Shown here piece after piece: positions 1 to 7,902 of a DNA stretch of 64,000 bases. The stretch is taken from positions 41,272 to 105,271 of the forward strand of contig NZ_BCFL01000042.1 of NCBI RefSeq assembly GCF_002217755.1. Direction: 5' to 3'. Under the pieces are notes generated by a model. That model saw only the letters and a program-made list of their open reading frames with translations. It was not told the DNA's origin and did not search any database. Source of the stretch: Streptomyces hyaluromycini (GTDB taxonomy: Bacteria > Actinomycetota > Actinomycetes > Streptomycetales > Streptomycetaceae). Position numbers and translations under genes: made by a program. The first letter of the stretch is position 1; each line of letters begins with the position of its first letter.

Positions 1-1
1 C

Positions 2-304
2 GGCGCCGACCTGGCGTTGGCCTGGCCGACCAACGAGATCGCGGTGATGGGCGCCGAGGGCGCCGCCAACGTCGTGTTCAGGCGTGAGATCAACGCGGCG
101 GACGCCCCCGAGGCCATCCGCCAGAAGCGCATCAAGGAATACAAGGACGAGCTGATGCACCCGTACTACGCGGCCGAACGCGGACTGGTGGACGACGTCA
201 TCGACCCGCGTGAGACCCGATCGGTGCTGATCCGGTCGCTCGTGATGCTCCGCACCAAACACGCCGACCTGCCCTCGCGCAAGCACGGCAACGCGCCGCA
301 GTGA
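2..304 (+). CDS. Acyl-CoA carboxylase beta subunit (PccB-like), 3' end only
   Basis: The window opens inside this gene; the reading frame is open from base 2 and stops at TGA 302-304, giving about 100 C-terminal residues. They carry the very conserved tail of actinomycete propionyl/acetyl-CoA carboxylase carboxyltransferase subunits: WPTNEIAVMG, the ELMHPYYAAERGLVDDVIDP stretch and the ending RKHGNAPQ. The enzyme transfers CO2 from biotin to acetyl- or propionyl-CoA, making malonyl- or methylmalonyl-CoA extender units. Aromatic polyketide clusters often carry an extra copy for precursor supply, and its position beside sugar and oxygenase genes suggests that role here. The start and the first three quarters lie outside the window. 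Confidence 0.9.
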   Translation, partial: GADLALAWPTNEIAVMGAEGAANVVFRREINAADAPEAIRQKRIKEYKDELMHPYYAAERGLVDDVIDPRETRSVLIRSLVMLRTKHADLPSRKHGNAPQ

Positions 305-310
305 TCTCCC

Positions 311-1252
311 ATGAAGCTCTCATCCGAACAGGACTCCGCCCGCGCGTCTGCCGCCCCCGGGACCGAGAACATCGTCCTGGACGCCGGCGGCACTGCGCTC
401 TCCGGGCTGCTCGCCCGGCCGGCCCGACCCACACCGCACGCCGTCGTGGTCGCCGTCCACGGCAGCGGGATGCGCGCCGGCTACTTCGACAGCCGGGCGC
501 GCGCGGGACTGTCCCTGCTGGCGACCGGGGCCCAGCTCGGCTACACCGTGCTGGCCCTCGACCGGCCCGGTTACGGCCTGTCCGCACGCCAGTTGCCGCA
601 CGGACTTGCGCTGGCGCAACAGACACAGGTCCTGCACGCGGCGCTGGCCTCCTTCGCCCGCTCGCACGCCACCGGTGCCGGGTTCTTCGTCGTCGGCCAC
701 TCCCACGGCGGCAAGCTGGCGCTGGCCGCCGCAGCCCATGCCGACGGCGCCGGGCTCATAGGGGTGGACGTCTCCGGGATCGGCACCCGGCTGGCCGTGA
801 CCCCGGACCAGCTTCCCGGGGCCGCCGGGCCTGGCGACTGGCGTCGGCACTGGGGTCCCCTGCGGCTGTATCCACCGGGCGCCTTCCGCCTCGGCCACAC
901 CCTGGTCGCGCCCGTCCCTGCGGCAGAGGCGCGCGAGGCGTCGGCCTGGCCGCGGACCTACCTGCACCTGGCCGCCCGGATCCGGATCCCGGTCCGGTTC
1001 ACCTTCGCCGAACAAGAGCGGTGGTGGCGCCACGACGACGAGGCCGTCGCCGAACTGCTCCGGCCGCTGGCCGCCCCGAAGTCGAAGGTCGACCGCCTCC
1101 CCGACGCCGGCCACAACATCAGCCTCGGCTGGGCGGCCCGCACGTATCACCTGCGAGTCCTGGCCTTCCTCGAAGAGTGCCTGCTCGCAAGCGAGGCGGC
1201 GCCGGCCGGCCCCGTACGCAATGTCCCTCCTGCACGGCTCGGCATGTCATGA
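311..1252 (+). CDS. Alpha/beta-hydrolase fold protein
   Basis: A 313-residue protein beginning 7 bases after the carboxylase stop, so probably in the same transcript. It has the alpha/beta-hydrolase layout: strand plus oxyanion region AVHGSGM near residue 50, a DRPGYG segment near 90, the nucleophile elbow GHSHGG near 130 with the serine at its centre, and a late histidine in DAGHN near residue 275. It has no signal peptide or membrane segment, so it should be cytosolic. The substrate cannot be read from sequence; hydrolases in this position in aromatic polyketide clusters may act as thioesterases, lactone hydrolases or esterases. The Shine-Dalgarno is weak, consistent with coupling to the upstream gene. 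Confidence 0.7.
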   Translation: MKLSSEQDSARASAAPGTENIVLDAGGTALSGLLARPARPTPHAVVVAVHGSGMRAGYFDSRARAGLSLLATGAQLGYTVLALDRPGYGLSARQLPHGLALAQQTQVLHAALASFARSHATGAGFFVVGHSHGGKLALAAAAHADGAGLIGVDVSGIGTRLAVTPDQLPGAAGPGDWRRHWGPLRLYPPGAFRLGHTLVAPVPAAEAREASAWPRTYLHLAARIRIPVRFTFAEQERWWRHDDEAVAELLRPLAAPKSKVDRLPDAGHNISLGWAARTYHLRVLAFLEECLLASEAAPAGPVRNVPPARLGMS

Positions 1253-1280
1253 ACTGCACGTGTGAAAGGAAGAACCGGTC

Positions 1281-2348
1281 ATGAAGGCACTGGTGTTGTC
1301 GGGTGGGTCGGGAACACGGTTGCGGCCCTTCAGCCATTCCATGCCCAAGCAACTGATGCCGATAGCCAACAAACCCGTTCTCGAGCACGTTCTGGACGGT
1401 GTGGGCGCTCTGGGGATCACCGACGTCGGCATCATCGTCGGGGACCGTGCCGCGCAGATCATCGCGGCCATCGGCGACGGATCCCGGTTCGGCCTCGTGA
1501 TCACCTACATTCACCAGGACGAACCGCGTGGACTGGCCCACTGCGTCCTGCTGGCCCGGGAGTTCCTGGCCGACGACGACTTCGTCATGTACCTCGGCGA
1601 CAACATCCTGCCCGACGGTGTCGAGGACATCGCCCGGGACTTCACCGAGAAGCGTCCCGCGGCGCAGGTCGTCGTCCACAAGGTCGCCGACCCGCGTTCC
1701 TTCGGTGTCGCCGAGCTGGATCGGGACGGCCGCGTCGAACGGCTCGTGGAGAAGCCGGAGCATCCGCGCAGCGATCTCGCCCTCATCGGCGTGTACTTCT
1801 TCACGCCTGCCATCCACCAGGCGGTCGACGCGATCAGCCCCAGCGGACGCGGTGAACTGGAGATCACCGACGCCGTCCAGTGGCTGGTCACCCAGGGCGT
1901 GCAGGTCATCGCCACTGAATACAGCGGCTACTGGAAGGACACCGGCCGCGTCGACGACGTGCTGGAATGCAACCGCAAACTGCTGGAGGGGCTGGTGCCG
2001 TCCGTCCGCGGTCACGTCGACGACGCCAGCGTCCTGATCGGCCCGGTCGTTGTGGAGGAAGGGGCCCGGGTGATCGGCTCCCGCATCGTCGGACCTGCCA
2101 TCATCGGCGCCGGCACCTCGGTCGAGCACAGCCGCATCGGTCCGAACACCTCCATCGGCAAGGACTGCGTGCTGCGCGACACGCACGTCGACTCCTCCAT
2201 CGCCCTCGACGGCGCGACGGTCACCGGGGTCCGGGGTCTGCACAGCTCGGTCATCGGCCGCAACGCCAGCATCGGCCCAGCGGAGGGTCACCCATCGCAC
2301 CACCGGCTGGTCGTCGGGGACCACACCAGGATCGAGGTCCCCGTATGA
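1281..2348 (+). CDS. Glucose-1-phosphate thymidylyltransferase (long, StrD/UrdG type)
   Basis: This 355-residue enzyme makes dTDP-glucose from glucose-1-phosphate and dTTP, the first committed step to the deoxysugar. The N-terminus carries the nucleotide-binding signature LSGGSGTRLRPF (residues 7-18) and PKQLMPIANKP. The C-terminal third is a left-handed beta-helix of hexapeptide-like repeats (IGPVVVEEGA, IVGPAIIGAG, HSRIGPNTSIG), which marks the long actinomycete form (about 355 residues) rather than the shorter RmlA. The start is ATG after GAAAGGAAG. Its partner genes for the same sugar are at 2401 and in the reverse-strand operon at 32680-37305, so the sugar pathway is split by about 30 kb. 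Confidence 0.92.
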   Translation: MKALVLSGGSGTRLRPFSHSMPKQLMPIANKPVLEHVLDGVGALGITDVGIIVGDRAAQIIAAIGDGSRFGLVITYIHQDEPRGLAHCVLLAREFLADDDFVMYLGDNILPDGVEDIARDFTEKRPAAQVVVHKVADPRSFGVAELDRDGRVERLVEKPEHPRSDLALIGVYFFTPAIHQAVDAISPSGRGELEITDAVQWLVTQGVQVIATEYSGYWKDTGRVDDVLECNRKLLEGLVPSVRGHVDDASVLIGPVVVEEGARVIGSRIVGPAIIGAGTSVEHSRIGPNTSIGKDCVLRDTHVDSSIALDGATVTGVRGLHSSVIGRNASIGPAEGHPSHHRLVVGDHTRIEVPV

Positions 2349-2400
2349 CGGCCATGGTCATCCTCCGGTCACTCGGCAGCACAGGCCCGGCGGGGCTGCC

Positions 2401-3357
2401 ATGACCGGTCGACGCATCGTGGTCCTCGGCGCCACCGGCTTCCTGGGGCGGCACATCGCCCAGGCCTGTGCCGCCGAGGGCCACTGGGTGCTCGGGGTCT
2501 CGCGTGCCACGCCGCACGTGGCCGCGGGGCACCGGGCCGCACTCGACCTGGCCGCGACCACCACGGCCCGCCTGGGGGAGTTCCTCCTGGCGCACCGGCC
2601 CGACGTGGTGGTGAATGCGGTCGGCACCGTGTGGCAGGCGGACGAGCAGCGCATGCGCGAGCTCAACGACGTGTTCGTGCACCGCCTCGTCACCGCGCTG
2701 GCGGAGCTGCCCTCCCCCGCGCGGTTGGTGCACCTGGGGAGTGTGCACGAATACGGGCCGACACCCGCCGGCGTGCCGCTCACCGAGACCCAGGACCCCT
2801 CGCCGGCCGGCACCTACGGCTGGACCAAACTGCGCGGCACCCGACGGGTGCAGGCCGCCGCAGGTGACGGGCTGGACGCGGTGACGCTGCGGGTGGCCAA
2901 CGCCTGCGGGCCCGGGGCGCCACCGCAGAGCCTGCTGGGAAAGGTGGCTGCCGAGCTGGCCGGTCAGGCCGGCCTGACCGGCGGGACGGGCGAGTTGCGG
3001 CTCGCTCCCCTGCGGGCCCGACGCGACTTCGTCGACGTGCGCGACGTGGCCGAGGCTGCCCTTGCGGCGGCCTTCGCCGCGCCGGACGTGGTGGCGGGCC
3101 GGACCATCAACATCGGCCGCGGGCAGGCCGTGCCGGTCAGGGATCTCGTGGACCGGCTGGTCGCACTCAGTGGACTTCCGGTGCGGCTGGTGGAGGCGGA
3201 GTCCCCGGACGGCACCCGCTCCGGTGCCGAGTGGCAGCAGACCGACATCACGCTGGCCCGGCTCCTGCTGGGGTGGCGGCCTCGGCGCACGCTTGACGCG
3301 TCGCTGCGCGATCTGCTCGCCGGCGCGTGGCTCAGGCAGCCGGCGTCGCCTCGATGA
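2401..3357 (+). CDS. NDP-hexose 4-ketoreductase, NAD-dependent epimerase/dehydratase family
   Basis: A 318-residue extended short-chain dehydrogenase. A GATGFLG nucleotide motif sits at residues 10-16, a VNAVG strand near 73, the LGSVHEYG segment near 113 and the YGWTK (YxxxK) catalytic pair near 139. Proteins of this type (UrdR, LanR and relatives) reduce the 4-keto group late in deoxysugar synthesis and so fix the C4 stereochemistry. With the 2,3- and 3,4-dehydratases in this window, its product would be a trideoxyhexose such as amicetose or rhodinose; the C4 configuration cannot be read from sequence. It follows the thymidylyltransferase by 52 bases. Its last 26 bases overlap the 3' end of the opposing methyltransferase pseudogene. 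Confidence 0.8.
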   Translation: MTGRRIVVLGATGFLGRHIAQACAAEGHWVLGVSRATPHVAAGHRAALDLAATTTARLGEFLLAHRPDVVVNAVGTVWQADEQRMRELNDVFVHRLVTALAELPSPARLVHLGSVHEYGPTPAGVPLTETQDPSPAGTYGWTKLRGTRRVQAAAGDGLDAVTLRVANACGPGAPPQSLLGKVAAELAGQAGLTGGTGELRLAPLRARRDFVDVRDVAEAALAAAFAAPDVVAGRTINIGRGQAVPVRDLVDRLVALSGLPVRLVEAESPDGTRSGAEWQQTDITLARLLLGWRPRRTLDASLRDLLAGAWLRQPASPR

Positions 3358-4046
3358 CCGACGCGTGCGCCGAGGTGTCCAGCACGCGTACGACCGTGAA
3401 CCCCGCCGCCGCGAGCAGCGCCTCGTACTCCGCACGCGTGCGTCCCCGTCTGTTCAGGACCGTCATCATCAGCACATCGCCGGCCTGTCCCGCGTACGCA
3501 CTCCTCGTCCCGCCAGCTGGCCAGCACATGAAATGGCCAGGACGTGCCCGGCGACCACGGACTCCAGACCGAGACGGATCCCCGTCATGTGAGGGTTGCG
3601 GAACAGCACCGTACGCAGCAGACCGCCGCGTCCGCCGCCCAGTTCGACGCACTCTTGCATCCGGAGAAGTCGAAGGCGCTGGTACCGGTGCGTACCGCCT
3701 GGTGGAGCCGGGACGCCGACTGCCAGAAGACCGGCTCTCCGCGCACCATGACATGGTCGTGCAGCGACTGCTCCGCGTCCGTACGCAATGGCTCCGCGAG
3801 CGGGGTGAGAGGGAACCGGGCGTCGCCGTCCTCGCGGAACACCCCCTTGGCGGCGAGGAATCCGAGGATCCGGTGGAGGTGCCAGTCGTCGACTCCCGCG
3901 ACTTCGGCGAGTCCGCCCACCGAGCGCGGGCCGGCCGCCAGGCGGCCGGCGATGCGGAAGCGGGCGGCGGTGTGCAGGGCCGCCGAGTACAGACAGCCCA
4001 GCGACAGCTCAAGCAGCTATTCCGTCACCTCTGCCGAAGCGGCCAT
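3332..4046 (-). pseudogene. Decayed SAM-dependent O-methyltransferase
   Basis: On the reverse strand an ATG at 4046 is followed nine codons later by an in-frame TAG. The frame then resumes with a clear winged-helix dimerisation region (GGLAEVAGVDDWHLHRILGF), continues to SAFDFSG, and shifts near 3660 into VELGGGRGGLL, the SAM-binding glycine motif. After about 35 further residues it shifts again into a C-terminal piece ending ASVIEATPAA. All parts are in the right order for a small-molecule O-methyltransferase of about 340 residues, but only about 230 codons remain, so there is a nonsense mutation, at least two frameshifts and an internal deletion of the catalytic His region. It cannot make an active enzyme. 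It is related to, but not the same as, the intact gene at 29267-30352. Confidence 0.8.
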
Positions 4047-4568
4047 CGATGAACTCCCTTTCCCCGTCCCGTGCGACTGCCCCAGCCCGGGCCCGGCACA
4101 TCGGGTTTCAATGGACTACCGCCACAGCACCACCGTGCAACGGAGGATTCATGCAGGACGTGAATACCCTCTCAGTCGATCTTCAAGCCGACGCCGAGTG
4201 TTTGCCGAGCGGTGACTGCCATAATTCCCCGTGCCTCTGCCGACGCCTGCGCAGTGCTGAATGCCGCGCTCCGACACATCACCCTGCTGGGGGAGTCCAT
4301 GGCTGATGCAATTCCGCACGGCTTCGCCGAAACCGCCGAACTGCGCCGGAAGAACCGGGCCTGGCGGACAGAAGGGACCGGCCCGGCCGTGCCACATGCT
4401 CGACCACTCGGTGATGGGAATTATGGCGACGATCCGAATCGTCCGGCGGACCGGAACACAAGAGCACAACAGTTCCGCCGGATTCGCCGGCCCGGGTGTT
4501 CAACCAGGCGCCCGCACCCGGTTGAACACCCCGCCGGCAACCAACGGCACGAGTAAGGAGGGAACAAC
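4047..4568 (+). promoter_or_regulatory. 522-base non-coding region upstream of first oxygenase
   Basis: No convincing gene is seen here; short open frames lack family features and ribosome sites. The proximal part holds a 12-bp inverted repeat (4494-4531) and a strong Shine-Dalgarno (AAGGAGGG, 4555-4562) for the GTG at 4569. The region is likely the promoter of the 4569-7830 oxygenase pair. Confidence 0.5.
4494..4531. promoter_or_regulatory. Perfect 12-bp inverted repeat, probable operator or activator site
   Basis: GGGTGTTCAACC (4494-4505) and its exact complement GGTTGAACACCC (4520-4531) are separated by 14 bases. The site lies 37 bases before the GTG of the first oxygenase. The same core (GTTCAACC, then GGTTGAACACC about two helical turns later, followed by a GCCGGC-rich stretch) recurs at 37529-37560 between the sugar operon and the first SARP gene. 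The repeated arrangement and position argue for a protein-binding site of a cluster regulator rather than a terminator. Confidence 0.6.
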
Positions 4569-6086
4569 GTGATCAAGGACGTGATCGTCGTCGGTGCCGG
4601 GCCGGTCGGGCTGATGCTCGCCGGAGAACTGCGGCTCGGCGGCGCGGATGTGGCCGTGTACGAAAAACTGCCCGCGGCGAGCGGGGAGTCCCGCGGGGTG
4701 GGGTTCACCCGGCGCGCGGCCGAGGTCTTCGACCAGCGGGGCCTACTGGAGCGGTTCGGCGAGGTGGAGTGGGCGCAAGGGCATTTCGGCGGCGTACGCA
4801 TCGACTTCGGCAAACTCGCCGACAACCACTTCAGCGTCCGGGGGATTCCGCAGTTCCAGACAGAGGAGATCCTGGAGGGCTGGTTGCGAGAACTGGGCGT
4901 CACCGTTCACCGCAGCCACGAGGTGACCGGATACCGGCAGACCGCGGACAAGGTCACCGTGTGGTTCGACGGTCCCGGCGGACCGGGCGAGGAGACGGCC
5001 CGGTACCTGGTGGGCTGTGACGGCGCCCGTAGCCTCGTACGCAGCCTCGCCGGCATCGACTTCCCCGGCTGGGGTGCCACCCGGGGGATGTACATGGCTG
5101 ATGTGGTGGGCAGCGGCATACGGCCGCGGCCCATCGGCGAGCGGGTCCCCGGCGGCATGGTGATGGCCTTCAACCTGCAGAGCGGCGTGGACCGGATCGT
5201 CATCCACGATGAGAACCTGCGCCCGCACGAGGACCGCAGCACGCTGCGGTTCACCGAGATCGCGGACGCGTGGCAGCGCATGACCGGCGAGTCCATCCAC
5301 CACGCCGAGGTGCGCTGGATCAGCTCGTTCACCGACACCACCCGGCAGGCCTCCACCTACCGGGTCGGCCGCGTCTTCCTGGCCGGTGACGCCGCGCACA
5401 TCCACATGCCCGCCGGGGCCCAGGGCATGAGCGTGGGCGTGCAGGACGCCGTGAACCTTGGCTGGAAGCTCGCCGCGGACATCGCCGGCTGGGCCCCCGC
5501 CGGACTGCTCGACAGCTACCACAGCGAGCGCCACCCGGTGGGACAGTTGTTGATGCGCAACACCCGCGCCCAGACCCGGCTGTACCTCAGCGGCGACGAG
5601 ATGGAGCCGCTGCGCGAGGTGATGCGCGACCTCGTGCAGATTCCGGCGGTGGCCCGGCACCTGGCCGGCACCGTCAGTGGCCTCGACGTCCGGTACGACA
5701 TGGGTGCCGCGGACCATCCCCAGACCGGGCTGAGGCTCTCACCGGACCTGGTGCTGCGGCGCGTCGGCGGCGGTCCGGTGCGGGTCGGTGAACTGCTGCA
5801 CCCGGGCCGTCCGGTGCTCGTCGTCGCCGGTACCGGTAGCGGCGACAGCGGGGTGGCGCGGGCGGCGGACGGCTGGTCGGACCGGGTCGACGTGGTCACC
5901 GGCACCTGGGCCTCCGCGCGCGCGGGCGACCAGGCCGTCCCAGAGGCGGTCCTGCTGCGCCCGGACGGGTACGTCGCCTGGGCCGCGCCGAGCCGCTACA
6001 GCCTGACGGAGGCACTAGAGCGCTGGTTCGGCCGGCCGCAGCCGGCGGTGCCGGCCGCCGGGGACCGGCACGCCGCGGTCTCCTAG
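4569..6086 (+). CDS. FAD-dependent aromatic hydroxylase 1 (PgaE/UrdE class)
   Basis: A 505-residue group A flavoprotein monooxygenase. The N-terminal FAD motif is VGAGPVGLMLAGE (residues 8-20), the middle DG motif is LVGCDGARS near 155, and the GD motif is LAGDAAHIHMPAGAQG near 275, followed by DAVNLGWKLA. The C-terminal thioredoxin-like domain (EAVLLRPDGYVAWA) is typical of polyketide hydroxylases. These enzymes hydroxylate or oxidatively rearrange angucycline rings with NAD(P)H and O2. GTG is chosen because AAGGAGGG lies 6 bases upstream. Its closest relative in the window is the next gene (shared GHFGGVRIDFGKL). Its TAG stop falls inside the left end of the MITE-like element, so the insertion may have replaced the original last codons. 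Confidence 0.88.
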   Translation: MIKDVIVVGAGPVGLMLAGELRLGGADVAVYEKLPAASGESRGVGFTRRAAEVFDQRGLLERFGEVEWAQGHFGGVRIDFGKLADNHFSVRGIPQFQTEEILEGWLRELGVTVHRSHEVTGYRQTADKVTVWFDGPGGPGEETARYLVGCDGARSLVRSLAGIDFPGWGATRGMYMADVVGSGIRPRPIGERVPGGMVMAFNLQSGVDRIVIHDENLRPHEDRSTLRFTEIADAWQRMTGESIHHAEVRWISSFTDTTRQASTYRVGRVFLAGDAAHIHMPAGAQGMSVGVQDAVNLGWKLAADIAGWAPAGLLDSYHSERHPVGQLLMRNTRAQTRLYLSGDEMEPLREVMRDLVQIPAVARHLAGTVSGLDVRYDMGAADHPQTGLRLSPDLVLRRVGGGPVRVGELLHPGRPVLVVAGTGSGDSGVARAADGWSDRVDVVTGTWASARAGDQAVPEAVLLRPDGYVAWAAPSRYSLTEALERWFGRPQPAVPAAGDRHAAVS

Positions 6087-6261
6087 GGCCTGTCTGACAA
6101 TTCCCGTCGTCGCCCGGAGGGCGGCCTCGCGGCGTCAGGTGCGTGCTCTCGGCGTGCCGGGCGTAGGCCCTCGTACTGGACGTACTTGGGTCTGCGCCCG
6201 GTGCGGCGAGAGTGCGTGCATGGCGTCGCGAGGCAGACGGGAATTGTCAGACAGGCCCTAG
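6083..6261. mobile_element. 179-bp MITE-like element with 26-bp perfect terminal inverted repeats
   Basis: CTAGGGCCTGTCTGACAATT... at 6083-6108 is matched exactly, in reverse complement, at 6236-6261. The interior is also imperfectly self-complementary (for example GCCTCGCGGCGTC against GACGCC...GCGAGGC), so the whole element could fold into one long hairpin. There is no coding capacity. Ends at a TA/CTAG sequence suggest a non-autonomous derivative of an IS630- or IS5-like transposon. It separates two closely related oxygenase genes. Confidence 0.75.
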
Positions 6262-6345
6262 CCCCGGACCGGCGACGGTCGCGCCCTTGATCTCCCGAGA
6301 GCACCACCAACCGAGACCCAGTTTTCGTGTGTGAGGAGTGCGTTT

Positions 6346-7830
6346 ATGCCTAAGGGCGCAATCATCGTTGGCGCCGGGCCGGTCGGGCTGATGCTGGCCG
6401 GCGAACTCCGGCTGGCCGGCCTGGACGTCGTCGTCTACGACAAGCTGCCTGCCCCCACCGGCGAATCCCGCGGTCTCGGGTTCACCGGGCGGACCGCTGA
6501 AGTACTCGACCAGCGTGGCCTGCTGACCCGGCTCGGCGAATTGAGGTGGGGAAAGCAAGGCCATTTCGGTGGGGTCCGTATCGACTTCGGAAAGCTCTCC
6601 GAGAACCACTTCGGTGTCATGGGGCTGGCCCAGTCCCGCACCGAGGAGGTGCTGGGGGAGTGGGCTGCCGGGCTGGGTGCCGCCATCCGCCGTGGCTGCG
6701 AGGTGACCGGCTTCACCGAGGCCGACGACCACGTCGTGGTCGACTTCGAGGGGCCCGACGGTCCGGGCCAGGACACGGCCCGGTATCTCGTGGGTTGCGA
6801 CGGGGCCCGCAGCACCGTGCGCCGCCTGGCCGGCATCGACTTCCCAGGCCTGGCCGCCACGCGCGGTATGTACCTCGCCGACGTTGTCGGCGCCGACCTG
6901 CGGATGCGGCCCATCGGCGAGGGCGTCCCCGGCGGTGGCATGGTTCTGTCGGTCCCCCTGGAACCGGGCGTCGACCGCATCGTCATTCACGAGCCGGGCA
7001 TCCGCCCTGGCCACGGTGTCGGCGACCTCACCTTCACCGAGGTCGCCGATGCCTGGCAGCGCATGACAGGCGAGTCCATCCACCACGCCTCCGCGCGCTG
7101 GATGGCCGCCCTCACCAACGCCACCGGCCAGGCCACCGAATACCGGAGCGGACGTGTTCTGCTCGTCGGAGACGCCGCCCACGACCATGCCCCGCTGGGC
7201 GCGCAGGGCCTGAGCGTCGGCCTGCAGGATGCGGTGAACCTGGGCTGGAAGCTGGCCGCCACGGTCAACGGCTGGGCCCCCGAAGGACTGCTGGACAGCT
7301 ACCACAGCGAACGCCACCCCGTCGGCCGGCAGCTGATCCGCAACACCCTCGCCCAGTCGCTGATCTACCTCAGCGGCGAGGAGATGGAACCGCTGCGGGA
7401 GGTGATGCGTGAACTCGTCACCATCCCCGATGCCGCCCGCCTCCTCGCCGGCCAGGTCAGTGGCCTGGACGTCCGCTACGACGTGGAGGGCGGCGGTCAC
7501 CCGCTGCTTGGCCTGCGGCTGGATCCGGCGCTGGAGCTGACTGGCCCGAACGGTGCCCGCAGCCGTGTCGCCACCATGCTGCACCCCGCGCGCGGTGTCC
7601 TCATCCGCACCGGTGCGCTGGCCGACGGCGCGGAGCCGGCCGGTCTCGCCGAGGGCTGGTCCGGCCGCGTCGACGTCTTCACCGGCACCTGGGCCCCCAC
7701 CGGGAACACCGAGACGGAAGGCCTCCCGGAGGCGGTGCTGCTGCGCCCGGACGGTCACGTGGTGTGGGCCGCGCCGGAGGGCGGCAAGCTTCGCGACGCC
7801 CTCGAACGCTGGTTTGGCGCCCCTGCGTGA
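6346..7830 (+). CDS. FAD-dependent aromatic hydroxylase 2 (PgaE/UrdE class)
   Basis: A group A flavoprotein monooxygenase of 494 residues from the ATG at 6346, chosen over an in-frame GTG at 6331 because GAGGAG sits about 7 bases upstream of it. The motifs are VGAGPVGLMLAGE near residue 6, LVGCDGARSTVR near 150, GDAAHDHAPLGAQG near 275 and the C-terminal EAVLLRPDGHVVWA. It is a close paralogue of the preceding gene, sharing the GHFGGVRIDFGKL segment and whole-length collinearity, so the pair probably arose by tandem duplication. The GD motif differs: HDHAPLG replaces HIHMPAG, so the substrate pocket near the flavin is not identical. The stop codon is embedded in an 80-bp perfect palindrome. 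Confidence 0.88.
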   Translation: MPKGAIIVGAGPVGLMLAGELRLAGLDVVVYDKLPAPTGESRGLGFTGRTAEVLDQRGLLTRLGELRWGKQGHFGGVRIDFGKLSENHFGVMGLAQSRTEEVLGEWAAGLGAAIRRGCEVTGFTEADDHVVVDFEGPDGPGQDTARYLVGCDGARSTVRRLAGIDFPGLAATRGMYLADVVGADLRMRPIGEGVPGGGMVLSVPLEPGVDRIVIHEPGIRPGHGVGDLTFTEVADAWQRMTGESIHHASARWMAALTNATGQATEYRSGRVLLVGDAAHDHAPLGAQGLSVGLQDAVNLGWKLAATVNGWAPEGLLDSYHSERHPVGRQLIRNTLAQSLIYLSGEEMEPLREVMRELVTIPDAARLLAGQVSGLDVRYDVEGGGHPLLGLRLDPALELTGPNGARSRVATMLHPARGVLIRTGALADGAEPAGLAEGWSGRVDVFTGTWAPTGNTETEGLPEAVLLRPDGHVVWAAPEGGKLRDALERWFGAPA

Positions 7831-7901
7831 CCCTGTGAACGTGCCGGGGCCGGAGCGGTGCGCACCGCTCCGGCCCCGGCACGTTCACAGGGTCACGCAG
7901 G
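7822..7901. terminator. 80-bp perfect palindrome, bidirectional terminator
   Basis: Bases 7822-7861 are the exact reverse complement of 7862-7901: 40-bp arms, no spacer, very GC-rich. It lies between convergent genes (oxygenase 2 ending 7830 and the reductase ending 7903), so the hairpin would terminate both transcripts. Its left arm includes the last codons of oxygenase 2. Confidence 0.8.
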
Positions 7902-7902
7902 A

